Below are positions 41,688 through 50,735 of a DNA stretch of 64,000 nt, piece after piece. The notes below the pieces were generated by a model. That model saw only the letters and a program-made list of their open reading frames with translations, had not been told where the DNA came from and searched no databases. How positions within the stretch are numbered: position 1 is the stretch's first letter; each line of letters starts with the position of its first letter. Source of the DNA: an uncultured bacterium (GTDB lineage Bacteria > DRYD01); NCBI GenBank assembly GCA_937139605.1, contig CAKZQG010000006.1, positions 91,133 to 155,132 on the forward strand. The letters run 5' to 3'. The position numbers and the translations under genes were made by a program.

Positions 41688-42878
41688 TTATTTAAATGTG
41701 CCATAGCTTAGGCGCGTTTTAGCCCCTATTCCCACATCTTTTAATAAAATCCTTATCATCTCCGTTATCTCTTTCTTTAAATCCCTAAAATCATTATTAA
41801 GTATTTCTAAAAGAGTATCTCTTATAATATCCTTTAACTCCTTAGGCAATACAATTTCACAATCTTTATCATTAGCTTTAAGGCAATTGGTAATTTTTTT
41901 AGCTCTATAAGAATCAAAAAGTATATTAAATTTAAATTTATTTTTCTTAGCTACTGTTAAGAAAAAAATAGGTTTAGGTTCTTCCCAATCGCCTGGGATT
42001 CTATCCTTTTTAGTATAATACTCAGAATAATGAGTATTGATTATATCTATATCTAAAATCAGGGTATCAACAGGATAAGAATCTAAAAATATAAGTAATC
42101 CCTTAAAATCTTGAGTGCCAAATAATAAAAACACTTTTATTAGATACTTCTTAATATCTTCTAATTCGTTTTTGTTTAAAAACTGATTAAAAAACAAATT
42201 GTTAAAAATATTTTGTAAATTAATATGCTCAAACAGAAGCGAATCATAGAATATATCTTGTAGTTTTTTAAGGAAATCTGTTAATAATTTTTGTGTATTT
42301 TCGGGGTTAATATGATTTATTAGCATATATAAGAAATTTTGGAAATATAGAGCTCTTAAAGATCCCTTAATAGAAGAAGAAGGGATAAAAGGAATGCCAT
42401 TAATATGATCTAAAGTTAAAGAGGTTTCTAAAATGTGATGACTTCCTAAGCCAACAATCAACCTAGAACTTGTCTCAAATACATTCTCATTTTCATTTAA
42501 TAATAAAATAAAATCCTGATTCATTAAATTCTCTATTATTTCTTTCATATGTTTCTCTTTATTTTTTATTGCATTTATTAATTCCTGATTTCTATTAAAA
42601 TAATCTATTATAGAATAAAAAAAACTATTTTTTATTTTAGTATCTAATGATATACTATTTTGATTTTCTTGGTAATATAATGGTATAAACTTAGATAAAA
42701 GTAAAACCAAGGAATCCACTTTAAGAGTATTGATTTTTTCATTCACTTTATTTGAAAAACTATTATATCTTTCTCTTTCTGATGATATAAAACTTATTTC
42801 TCCTATTTTTTTATTTCCAAGAATATAGGTATAATTATTTTGTTGATTTCTATTATTATTTCTAAATTTATTATTCAT
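41688..42878 (-). CDS. cmr6: Type III-B CRISPR RAMP protein Cmr6
   Basis: IVGLGSHHILETSLTLDHINGIPFIPSSSIKGSLRALYF; C-terminal DVGIGAKTRLSYGTFK. Confidence 0.88.
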   Translation of the reverse strand: MNNKFRNNNRNQQNNYTYILGNKKIGEISFISSERERYNSFSNKVNEKINTLKVDSLVLLLSKFIPLYYQENQNSISLDTKIKNSFFYSIIDYFNRNQELINAIKNKEKHMKEIIENLMNQDFILLLNENENVFETSSRLIVGLGSHHILETSLTLDHINGIPFIPSSSIKGSLRALYFQNFLYMLINHINPENTQKLLTDFLKKLQDIFYDSLLFEHINLQNIFNNLFFNQFLNKNELEDIKKYLIKVFLLFGTQDFKGLLIFLDSYPVDTLILDIDIINTHYSEYYTKKDRIPGDWEEPKPIFFLTVAKKNKFKFNILFDSYRAKKITNCLKANDKDCEIVLPKELKDIIRDTLLEILNNDFRDLKKEITEMIRILLKDVGIGAKTRLSYGTFK

Positions 42879-42911
42879 TTAAATCCCCCTTTTATTTTTA
42901 TTTTTTTATTT

Positions 42912-44375
42912 TTACCTAATAGAAGGTAAATTTCCTACTAAAATATTTTCTCTTATATAATCTAAAAATTCATCATTAGGTTTTAAGTAGATTTGGTTAT
43001 TTATTTTTTTAATCCAAATGGAATTATATTCAAAACCGGAATGCGCAAAAAAGTTCCTTTCATCCGGTATCCTATTAATACTATCTTTATTTAATTCATA
43101 ACTTTTTAATTCAGAATATTTTATCCAATTAAATGATTTATGATGTTTTTCATAACTAGAAATACTTCTTTTAAGATAATAAATTTCTTTAGAATTTTTA
43201 TTATATTCTACAGGGAAATATTTTTTATAAGTAATAAAATTAAAATTCTCTAACTCATTTAATGAAACTTCTAACTTTTTAGATACTCCTAATAAACTTA
43301 ATATTTTTGTTAAAGTATATATTTTGATAAAGTTTTCAAAAGTCATAGTGAAAGCTAATTTTCTGGTTATAGTTATCTTATTGTCTTCTATTTCAAAATC
43401 AATAGTTTGTATATAATTATTAAAGACTTGAATTATTATATTGTATAATTCAATGGGTTCAGGGATAAAATAAATAACATATAAAGGGCAACCGAAAACA
43501 AAAGCAGAAACAAACGAATAAACGTTATCCATAAATTTTTTATCTACCTTCTCTATTTTTGTCTTTTCTTTTAATAATTTCTGAATTTCATTTTCTGAAT
43601 CAATATAACTACCGATATTATCTTTAGAAATTCTTAAAAATTTATTACTATTATCTTTAAATATATTAAAAGAAGGGATAATTTTTACATTTTCAATAAG
43701 ATTAACATTTAAAACAATATCTAAACTATACTTTTTTAAAAGATTTGGATTAATAAATGGGTCTGAATTATATACTTTAAAATAAACGTTTTTAAAATAA
43801 AACGCAAATATCTTTAATAGTTCTAATATAGCTTTATATACTAAAATCGTTTGATAATTTATCCCATGAGTAGTATCTATAATAACTTCTAGTTCAATAT
43901 CTTGAATTTTATTATCTCGATTTATTTTATAGTTATTATTAAAGCAATCAAAAAATAGATTAGCCAAAGAAAATAAAACATAATAATAATAATCCACGGA
44001 ATCTCCGTTAATAATTGTAATTTTTTGTTCATTTTCATTAATAAAATATCCTTTTCCAAAAGATATTATAAAATAATTTTCATCAAACTCAATATTTTCT
44101 TCTTTTAACAATTCATTGATAATATCATTTTTAATCAGTTCCTGGATTTTTTGAAAGTCATATTTATCTAAATTTTTAATTAAATTTAAGGGGATATTAT
44201 CAATAAGAGTATCAGATAAAATAAAAATAGTTTTATCAGGCTTAAAAGATTCTTGGATAATTTTCATTGATGTTCTAGATTCTACTTCATTATCGTTCAA
44301 TTTATATCTAACTTTTTTCCAAGCTTTATAATTCCCTATAGGTACTATCAAAATCGTTAATTTATTATTTTCCAT
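42912..44375 (-). CDS. csx1: Csx1-family CARF-HEPN ribonuclease
   Basis: IDTTHGINYQTILVYKAI (CARF motif); HEPN R-x4-H in DERNFFAHSGFE. Confidence 0.87.
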   Translation of the reverse strand: MENNKLTILIVPIGNYKAWKKVRYKLNDNEVESRTSMKIIQESFKPDKTIFILSDTLIDNIPLNLIKNLDKYDFQKIQELIKNDIINELLKEENIEFDENYFIISFGKGYFINENEQKITIINGDSVDYYYYVLFSLANLFFDCFNNNYKINRDNKIQDIELEVIIDTTHGINYQTILVYKAILELLKIFAFYFKNVYFKVYNSDPFINPNLLKKYSLDIVLNVNLIENVKIIPSFNIFKDNSNKFLRISKDNIGSYIDSENEIQKLLKEKTKIEKVDKKFMDNVYSFVSAFVFGCPLYVIYFIPEPIELYNIIIQVFNNYIQTIDFEIEDNKITITRKLAFTMTFENFIKIYTLTKILSLLGVSKKLEVSLNELENFNFITYKKYFPVEYNKNSKEIYYLKRSISSYEKHHKSFNWIKYSELKSYELNKDSINRIPDERNFFAHSGFEYNSIWIKKINNQIYLKPNDEFLDYIRENILVGNLPSIR

Positions 44376-44414
44376 TATAAATTACCTCCCAATAAGTAAA
44401 TAAGTAAAAATAAA

Positions 44415-44873
44415 TTATTCTTTAATATCTTCTTTTAATAGTGCTTCCACTACCCTCTTTAAATACAATGATATCAAAAGTACTTCATTTGTTAATAACC
44501 TTAGCATATTTGAATCTAATCCAGAAATATAATCTAATAATAAATCATTATCATTTTCTGATTGTGATTTATTATATTTATTATTTTGACTAAAATCCTT
44601 ATAAGGTTTAAAAATTTCCGTTAAAATATATATAATACTGTTATAAACTGTTTCTCTTTTTGATTTATAAAATAATAAAGTTCCAATTAATCCGTTATTA
44701 ATAATCAAAGAAGGCAAAGCCCTTACATAAGAATAATATTTTTTTATATCCTCACTTTTTTCTTTGTTTCTTATCTCTTTAACTTTTTCTATTGCTAAAC
44801 TAAAAATATATTGACTTTTGATTCTAAAATTCCTAATTGAATTTGTTTTATCAATTTGACTCATTAAATCCAC
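44415..44873 (-). CDS. cmr5: Type III-B small subunit Cmr5 (Cas11), copy 2 in transcriptional order
   Basis: YYSYVRALPSLIINNGLIGTLLFYKSKRE; LLLDYISGLDSNMLRLLTNEVL. Confidence 0.82.
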   Translation of the reverse strand: MDLMSQIDKTNSIRNFRIKSQYIFSLAIEKVKEIRNKEKSEDIKKYYSYVRALPSLIINNGLIGTLLFYKSKRETVYNSIIYILTEIFKPYKDFSQNNKYNKSQSENDNDLLLDYISGLDSNMLRLLTNEVLLISLYLKRVVEALLKEDIKE

Positions 44874-44909
44874 TCCCCTTTTTCATTATTTATTTTATTA
44901 GTTATTTTA

Positions 44910-45299
44910 TTAATTATTTTTATCATTTTCTTTATCTTTTATGAAATATTTAAGATAATTAGCAAAATATAACATGAAATTAGTTATAAACAATAATTCA
45001 GAAGGATTTTTATTTAATAAAAAATCAAAAATCTTATTTTCATCAACCTTGAATTTCTCTTTAAAAAAGGCAAGAATTATTTTTTTATAAAACTCATTAA
45101 CTTCAATATTATTTTCAGATTTAGATTCATAATAAGCTAAAGTAGGAATCAACCCGTTAGTAATAATTAAATTAGCAAACTTATTTGCTTCTGAAATAAC
45201 CTTATCTTTTTTTAAAATATCTACCCTTTGATTAAGAAACTTAATTATACTTAAATTAATAGTTTTATTAGGATCTAAATTTATCATAACCCCCTCCAT
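44910..45299 (-). CDS. cmr5: Type III-B small subunit Cmr5 (Cas11), copy 1 in transcriptional order
   Basis: ISEANKFANLIITNGLIPTLAYYESKSE; same layout as the adjacent ORF. Confidence 0.78.
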   Translation of the reverse strand: MEGVMINLDPNKTINLSIIKFLNQRVDILKKDKVISEANKFANLIITNGLIPTLAYYESKSENNIEVNEFYKKIILAFFKEKFKVDENKIFDFLLNKNPSELLFITNFMLYFANYLKYFIKDKENDKNN

Positions 45300-45334
45300 T
45301 AATAATTAGATTCTTATATAGCTTATTATTGAAT

Positions 45335-46276
45335 TTAAATTTTTTTAAGTTTAAATAATCCTTTACCAAGAGTCTCATCTGATCCAAATTGTAAAATAGA
45401 ATAATCTTTTAAGAAATCATCTATTTTTTGATTTACTTCGTATTTATTAATTTTATTATCTTTAGAAAAGGAATCTTTAATAAAGATAAAGGAGTAGAAA
45501 ACAGTTTGACTTGGTACAAATTCTTGAGTAAATAAAGCACTTTCTTTAGTAACGCCTGAAAGCTGATCTATTCTAATTCTTGTTCTTATCTCCACTGAAT
45601 AATTAACAAAATCTTTAAATACATTATCGGATACTATTGAAACTCTTTCATAAAATTTCTCATCATTCACTATTTCTTTTAATTTTTCAAATAAATCATC
45701 CTTAAATAGCTCATCAATAAATTTACTTTGATTAATATCAAATACAAATTCTTCTAAAGCCACCTGAGATTGATTAATCTTTAAAATTGAGTTAGCTTTT
45801 ACTATAATTTTATCATCATCTAATTGCAGATCATTTAGGTTTAGATTTAAATTTTGATTAAAAGCAGATAACTCCGATAAGAATCTATTAATAACAAAAG
45901 GACAGGTAATATAGGAAAAAACTCCTTTTAAGGATCTTACAGGATAAAACAAGATCTTGGCATCAGTAATAGATATACAGCTAGCAAAAGATTCCTCAGA
46001 ATCTTCAGGACCGAAAATCACATCAACTAAACTACTTCTATTTTGCTCTTTATTAGAATATTTAATTTCAATATATTTAGAAAAATTATTTCTAAGAACT
46101 CCTTTAATTCCGCTAGACCATAAAATAGGGAAAGATGTAGATTTTTCACGCTGAACAGGTAAATCCACATAAGACAAGCTTTGCCCACTACCCATATGTA
46201 CAGGAGTTAAAGCATACATAAAAATTACATTAGCTAAATAATCCCTTTGATTATTATTGATTTCATTATTTGGCAT
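45335..46276 (-). CDS. cmr4: Type III-B RAMP protein Cmr4 (Cas7)
   Basis: MYALTPVHMGSGQSLSYVDLPVQREKSTSFPILWSSGIKGVLRNNF; C-terminal GSDETLGKGLFKL. Confidence 0.92.
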   Translation of the reverse strand: MPNNEINNNQRDYLANVIFMYALTPVHMGSGQSLSYVDLPVQREKSTSFPILWSSGIKGVLRNNFSKYIEIKYSNKEQNRSSLVDVIFGPEDSEESFASCISITDAKILFYPVRSLKGVFSYITCPFVINRFLSELSAFNQNLNLNLNDLQLDDDKIIVKANSILKINQSQVALEEFVFDINQSKFIDELFKDDLFEKLKEIVNDEKFYERVSIVSDNVFKDFVNYSVEIRTRIRIDQLSGVTKESALFTQEFVPSQTVFYSFIFIKDSFSKDNKINKYEVNQKIDDFLKDYSILQFGSDETLGKGLFKLKKI

Positions 46277-46322
46277 ATTTTTACCCCCTTTTGTTAGTAT
46301 TTTTATTTAATTTACTTTGAAA

Positions 46323-47639
46323 TTAAAAAAAGATAACTAAATTAGAACCAATAAATTCAGAATCAAGCAAATTATCTTTATTTATTAAAAAGTCTATTCC
46401 AACTTTTATATCTCTTGAAGTATCGTTATTTTTTAAATCATCTTTATTAGGATAATTGTAATTATTTTTAGTAAGGAACAAGACAGTACCTGGCGGAAGT
46501 ACTTTTTTTGAGCTCTTTTTATCGCTAATCTTTCCCTCAATTTTTGCTTTATATTTCCCAACAATCATTAATTCATCAAAAATAATAGATTCAATAGAAA
46601 AACCTGGAAATTTATAACTTATCGCTTGCTTTAATTCCTCATAATCTTTATAATACCCAATATTTAAAAATATAACGAAAATATAGTCTTTATTTAATAT
46701 TTCTTTTATTGTTTCTTTATTTTCTGCATTTTTAAAAACTTCTGAGTAGTAATTTAAAATATTATAAAATTTTTGTTTTTTAAATTGATAATAGCTAAAT
46801 TTTCCTTCACCACCCAGTTTCAAGTTTCTATTATTATTTAAAAATTCTATTAGTTTTTCAAGAGTTATATTTTGATTTCTTAAATTCTCTTCATGAAATT
46901 CTATATAAAATACATAATTAAGATTTTCTTTTAAAGTAAGGAATTCTATTCTATATAAGCCACTTTCTTGTAAAACATTTCTAGTATTATCATCTAATTT
47001 TATCCCTATTCTTTGATCAAAATCTAAAATATTTTTAACCTCCAATATATCATCATCATCATTATTATCATTATCTTTATTATTAAAACTAATAACATTA
47101 TCTAATTGATTAAAGTTTTTAATATTATAAAAACCTAGGGTACTAAGTTTTTTGATATATTTTTCTAAAGCCTGAATAGAAATAAAGGCATTAAAACTTT
47201 CTACTTCTTCTTGCCCTATATATAAAAAATAACTTTTAAATGAAAAATCTAATCCCTCATTTAAATCTTTATTGCTATTATCGTTATTATAGAACTTAAA
47301 AATTTCAAAAGTTTTTTCTAAATTAACTGGTAATAGTATAAAATATTTATAATTGTTATTAGAAGTTGAAGTATATTTAGAATATTTTGATTTGGTTTTA
47401 TATATGTTATGTGGTTTATGGAAATACAACTTCTTATTATATTCAATAAAAGGTCCATAAAAGGATTTAATAATATTATTAGGATCTATTTTAAAAGCTT
47501 GATATAATTTAAAACAGATAGCACTCGCTAACTTATAAGAAGTAGGGAAATAATCTGATTTAGTTACATCTCCTATGCTAAATGGTTTTGTGCTTCCAAA
47601 ATATAACACATCAAATGGTTTTATCTTAAATTCAAACAT
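46323..47639 (-). CDS. cmr3: Type III-B RAMP protein Cmr3 (Cas5)
   Basis: FKIKPFDVLYFGSTKPFSIGDVTKSDYFPTSYKLASAICFKL; KLGGEGKFSYY. Confidence 0.9.
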   Translation of the reverse strand: MFEFKIKPFDVLYFGSTKPFSIGDVTKSDYFPTSYKLASAICFKLYQAFKIDPNNIIKSFYGPFIEYNKKLYFHKPHNIYKTKSKYSKYTSTSNNNYKYFILLPVNLEKTFEIFKFYNNDNSNKDLNEGLDFSFKSYFLYIGQEEVESFNAFISIQALEKYIKKLSTLGFYNIKNFNQLDNVISFNNKDNDNNDDDDILEVKNILDFDQRIGIKLDDNTRNVLQESGLYRIEFLTLKENLNYVFYIEFHEENLRNQNITLEKLIEFLNNNRNLKLGGEGKFSYYQFKKQKFYNILNYYSEVFKNAENKETIKEILNKDYIFVIFLNIGYYKDYEELKQAISYKFPGFSIESIIFDELMIVGKYKAKIEGKISDKKSSKKVLPPGTVLFLTKNNYNYPNKDDLKNNDTSRDIKVGIDFLINKDNLLDSEFIGSNLVIFF

Positions 47640-47705
47640 TTAATCTCTTCACCCCTTTTATTATTGATATTAATTGTTATTTATTTTAGTTTTTGTTTTT
47701 TAATC

Positions 47706-48767
47706 TTAAGGTTCATAAATCTTTATAAGTTCATCTTTAGCGAAATCTCTTATATAATTATAATCACTATTATCCACTTTTATATTATTATGAAATATAA
47801 AACTTCTTTTATCAGTAGGTAAAATTTTTATAATTAATAAACTATAACTATTATTAAATTTAATAGGTTTAAAAATAAGTAAAGATGCTCTTCTATTTCT
47901 CATATCAAAATTTCTTAAAGGTAAGCCAAAAATATAACGTTTTCTACCTTCCCCTTTTCTTTTAAGACCAATTCTATAATTTTTATAAATAGATCCTATT
48001 TCATCTAAGATACTTACATAATCATTATAATTGGTTTTACTAAATAAATAAATATGGAAATTATCGAAGATAATAGGAATACCATTTATTTTTTTGTTAT
48101 TATTAAAGATGTGTTTAATTTTTTCAAGATTATTTTTATAGTATTGAGAAATCTTTTGATTATTATTCTGTTGATTATTATCAAAATTTTTAATAAAATC
48201 TAATGAAAATAATTGATTAATTTTTTGATTATTATGAGTAATAGAATTAATCTGGATAGCCCCAAATCCTCTTCTAGACCTGCTTCCGAAGTTCCCTAAG
48301 TTAAATGCTAGCCATAAAGTAGCAAAAAACATTTCTTTATATTCTTTACTAGCTAAAGGATTAAAACTAATAATTATTTTAAATTTATATCCACTATTAA
48401 TAAAATTTTGTTTATTCATTCTAAAAGAAAATCCTAAATAACTAAATCCTTGTTTTCTATTTAATATGTTTATAAATTGTTTTGAAGAAAGTTCCATTAT
48501 ATTTTCAGAAATTACTTTTAATTTAACCAGGCCTTTTTTAGATTCATCTAAAACAGTTCCAAATAATTTTTGTTCATTTTCTTTACTACCTCCAGCAACT
48601 CTAAAAAACCACCTTAAAACTCCATTTATACTTTGTTCCCTTAACTCAGCTTCTTTATACTCAGCTTTTTTATTAGCATTTCCCATCGCTAAAGGAGTTA
48701 TTACCTCACAATCTATTTCATATGTATTCCCTTTTATTGTATCTTTTAATATTTGGATTATATTCAT
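47706..48767 (-). CDS. cmr1: Type III-B RAMP protein Cmr1
   Basis: YEIDCEVITPLAMGNANKKAEYKEAELREQSINGVLRWFFRVAGG; GNFGSRSRRGFGAIQI. Confidence 0.93.
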   Translation of the reverse strand: MNIIQILKDTIKGNTYEIDCEVITPLAMGNANKKAEYKEAELREQSINGVLRWFFRVAGGSKENEQKLFGTVLDESKKGLVKLKVISENIMELSSKQFINILNRKQGFSYLGFSFRMNKQNFINSGYKFKIIISFNPLASKEYKEMFFATLWLAFNLGNFGSRSRRGFGAIQINSITHNNQKINQLFSLDFIKNFDNNQQNNNQKISQYYKNNLEKIKHIFNNNKKINGIPIIFDNFHIYLFSKTNYNDYVSILDEIGSIYKNYRIGLKRKGEGRKRYIFGLPLRNFDMRNRRASLLIFKPIKFNNSYSLLIIKILPTDKRSFIFHNNIKVDNSDYNYIRDFAKDELIKIYEP

Positions 48768-48816
48768 TATAATTTTTCCCCCTTTGATTATACTTAACTT
48801 TATTTTTTATTAAACT

Positions 48817-49104
48817 TTAAATAAAATTATCCTCTAATAATTTAGTTAAGTTATCAATGCCTAAAATTTCCTTAGATAAGGCTTTATTATAAGATATTTT
48901 ATAAAAATAAATAGAATCTTGATTTTTATCGATAATACTTTCTAATTCCATTTTACATTTATGAAATTGAGAATCAGATAAACTCCCTTCAAATACTGAT
49001 TTTTGTACCCAGTTTAAGTATTTCCTTAAAATTTTTCTCACTTTATTTAATCTCCTATCATCAGAAATATCATAAGTTATTATATAATACATTATTACCA
49101 CCAA
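48817..49104 (-). CDS. cas2: CRISPR-associated endonuclease Cas2
   Basis: MYYIITYDISDDRRLNKVRKILRKYLNWVQKSVFEGSLS. Confidence 0.95.
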   Translation of the reverse strand: MVVIMYYIITYDISDDRRLNKVRKILRKYLNWVQKSVFEGSLSDSQFHKCKMELESIIDKNQDSIYFYKISYNKALSKEILGIDNLTKLLEDNFI

Positions 49105-50090
49105 GTTTTTAAAGGAGTATATAATTCTTCTTCCATGAAATGTTTCATTAATCTATAGCATTCTAGTCTTATTAAAAAATTAAAAGATACTTCTCGTTTA
49201 AGTTTTCTGTAATAAGTAGTTTCTTGAAGTTTAGATTTATATTTTTTTAAGAATTTTTTCTTACCTTCTTCATTTAAAAAAACATAATTCAAATCTTCTT
49301 CAAAATTATTATCCTCTAAAATATTATCATTACTAATTAAATTTTTAATAACAGTATCAATAATAATTGGTTTAAAAATTTCAGAGATATCTAAAGCTAA
49401 AGAAAATCTTCTAACATAAGGCTCATGTAAATAACTAACAGTAGGATTTAACTGAGTATGATATAATTCTGTAATAATAGTAGAATATAGTAAAGAATTC
49501 CCAAAAGAAATTAAAGAATTAACTTTATCTAATGGTGGATTCTTTGTTCTTTCAGATATTCCAAAATAAACTTGATAATATATTTTTCTCAATTTTCCTT
49601 CTATACTCATTACATCAAAAATATCTTTAGCATTATATACCTGAGTTTCTATCGTTTGATAATCTAAGGATTCTAATTTAGATAAATTTTTATAAATATT
49701 TCTAAAGATATGATAAATTCCACCGAGAACAAAACACTTAGCCAAATACAATCGTTTATCGTTATCTATATAATTTTGAACTTGTTTAATAAGCAATTCT
49801 CCTGCTAAATATTTTTCTCGTGGATATAACGAACTTGTATAATATCCATAGTAATTGAAAAAATGTACTATTATCCCATTACTCGCTAAAAAGTTAATTA
49901 ATTTAGAATTAATTGTTATTTCAGAAAATACAAAAATATCTTTTATTTTCTCTATTGGTAAAAAGTTTTTTTTATTACTATCATTATTATCTTGATTTTC
50001 AATTTCATTAATAGGAGTAAAAAGTAAAGTATTATCTTTCCTAGATAATTTACCTGATTTAAATATATACAAACTTTCTTTTAAACTCAT
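49095..50090 (-). CDS. cas1: CRISPR-associated endonuclease Cas1
   Basis: MSLKESLYIFKSGKLSRKDNTLLF, ISFGNSLLYSTIITELYHTQLNPTVSYLHEPYVRRFSLALDISEIFKPIIID. Confidence 0.95.
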   Translation of the reverse strand: MSLKESLYIFKSGKLSRKDNTLLFTPINEIENQDNNDSNKKNFLPIEKIKDIFVFSEITINSKLINFLASNGIIVHFFNYYGYYTSSLYPREKYLAGELLIKQVQNYIDNDKRLYLAKCFVLGGIYHIFRNIYKNLSKLESLDYQTIETQVYNAKDIFDVMSIEGKLRKIYYQVYFGISERTKNPPLDKVNSLISFGNSLLYSTIITELYHTQLNPTVSYLHEPYVRRFSLALDISEIFKPIIIDTVIKNLISNDNILEDNNFEEDLNYVFLNEEGKKKFLKKYKSKLQETTYYRKLKREVSFNFLIRLECYRLMKHFMEEELYTPLKTWW

Positions 50091-50123
50091 ATTTTTTGTT
50101 TAATTAGATTAATTAAAATAAAA

Positions 50124-50735
50124 TTAAACATAACAATAATAAAAATAAGAGCAATTATTACATATACTAATTCTTATAGGTTTTGGAACATCATTAGATC
50201 TTATTAATTTATCTATTTCTAATAGGATGTTAGGTATCTCTAGATAATCATTATTTTCTAAGGTTATTTCTATTTTTTTAGCTAACCTGGGGTAATGAAT
50301 TATCCCTTTATTACAATTTATCCCTTTATTTTTAAGGTACCAAATATAATACTTTACTTGATATATATGAGATTCTTCAGTTTTATCGGATCTTTTTATC
50401 TCATGAATAATTACTTCATTATCTATTGTATAAAAATCTATTTTAACTGGTTTATCAAAAGAATCTAAGCTTTCCTCTTCTTTAAAATATTTTTGCTCTA
50501 ATAATTTCCCTAATTCTATAAATTCACTGGTATGTTCAAATTGGATCTTTTTAGAAAACAGATATGCTTTTCTTTTACAATGCTTATAATATGCTACTTG
50601 TAATCCAGTTATATATAAAGAATTAATATCAATATCTATTTTATGTAATATCTCAGCAGTTATACTATCTAAACTATCATTACTTAGATTATCATTATTC
50701 AAATTATTAATGTTATTATAATTTAGATTATCCAT
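50124..50735 (-). CDS. cas4: CRISPR-associated exonuclease Cas4
   Basis: GLQVAYYKHCKRKAYLFSK, IIHEIKRSDKTEESHIYQVKYYIWYL, terminal ICNNCSYFYYC cysteine cluster. Confidence 0.9.
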   Translation of the reverse strand: MDNLNYNNINNLNNDNLSNDSLDSITAEILHKIDIDINSLYITGLQVAYYKHCKRKAYLFSKKIQFEHTSEFIELGKLLEQKYFKEEESLDSFDKPVKIDFYTIDNEVIIHEIKRSDKTEESHIYQVKYYIWYLKNKGINCNKGIIHYPRLAKKIEITLENNDYLEIPNILLEIDKLIRSNDVPKPIRISICNNCSYFYYCYV

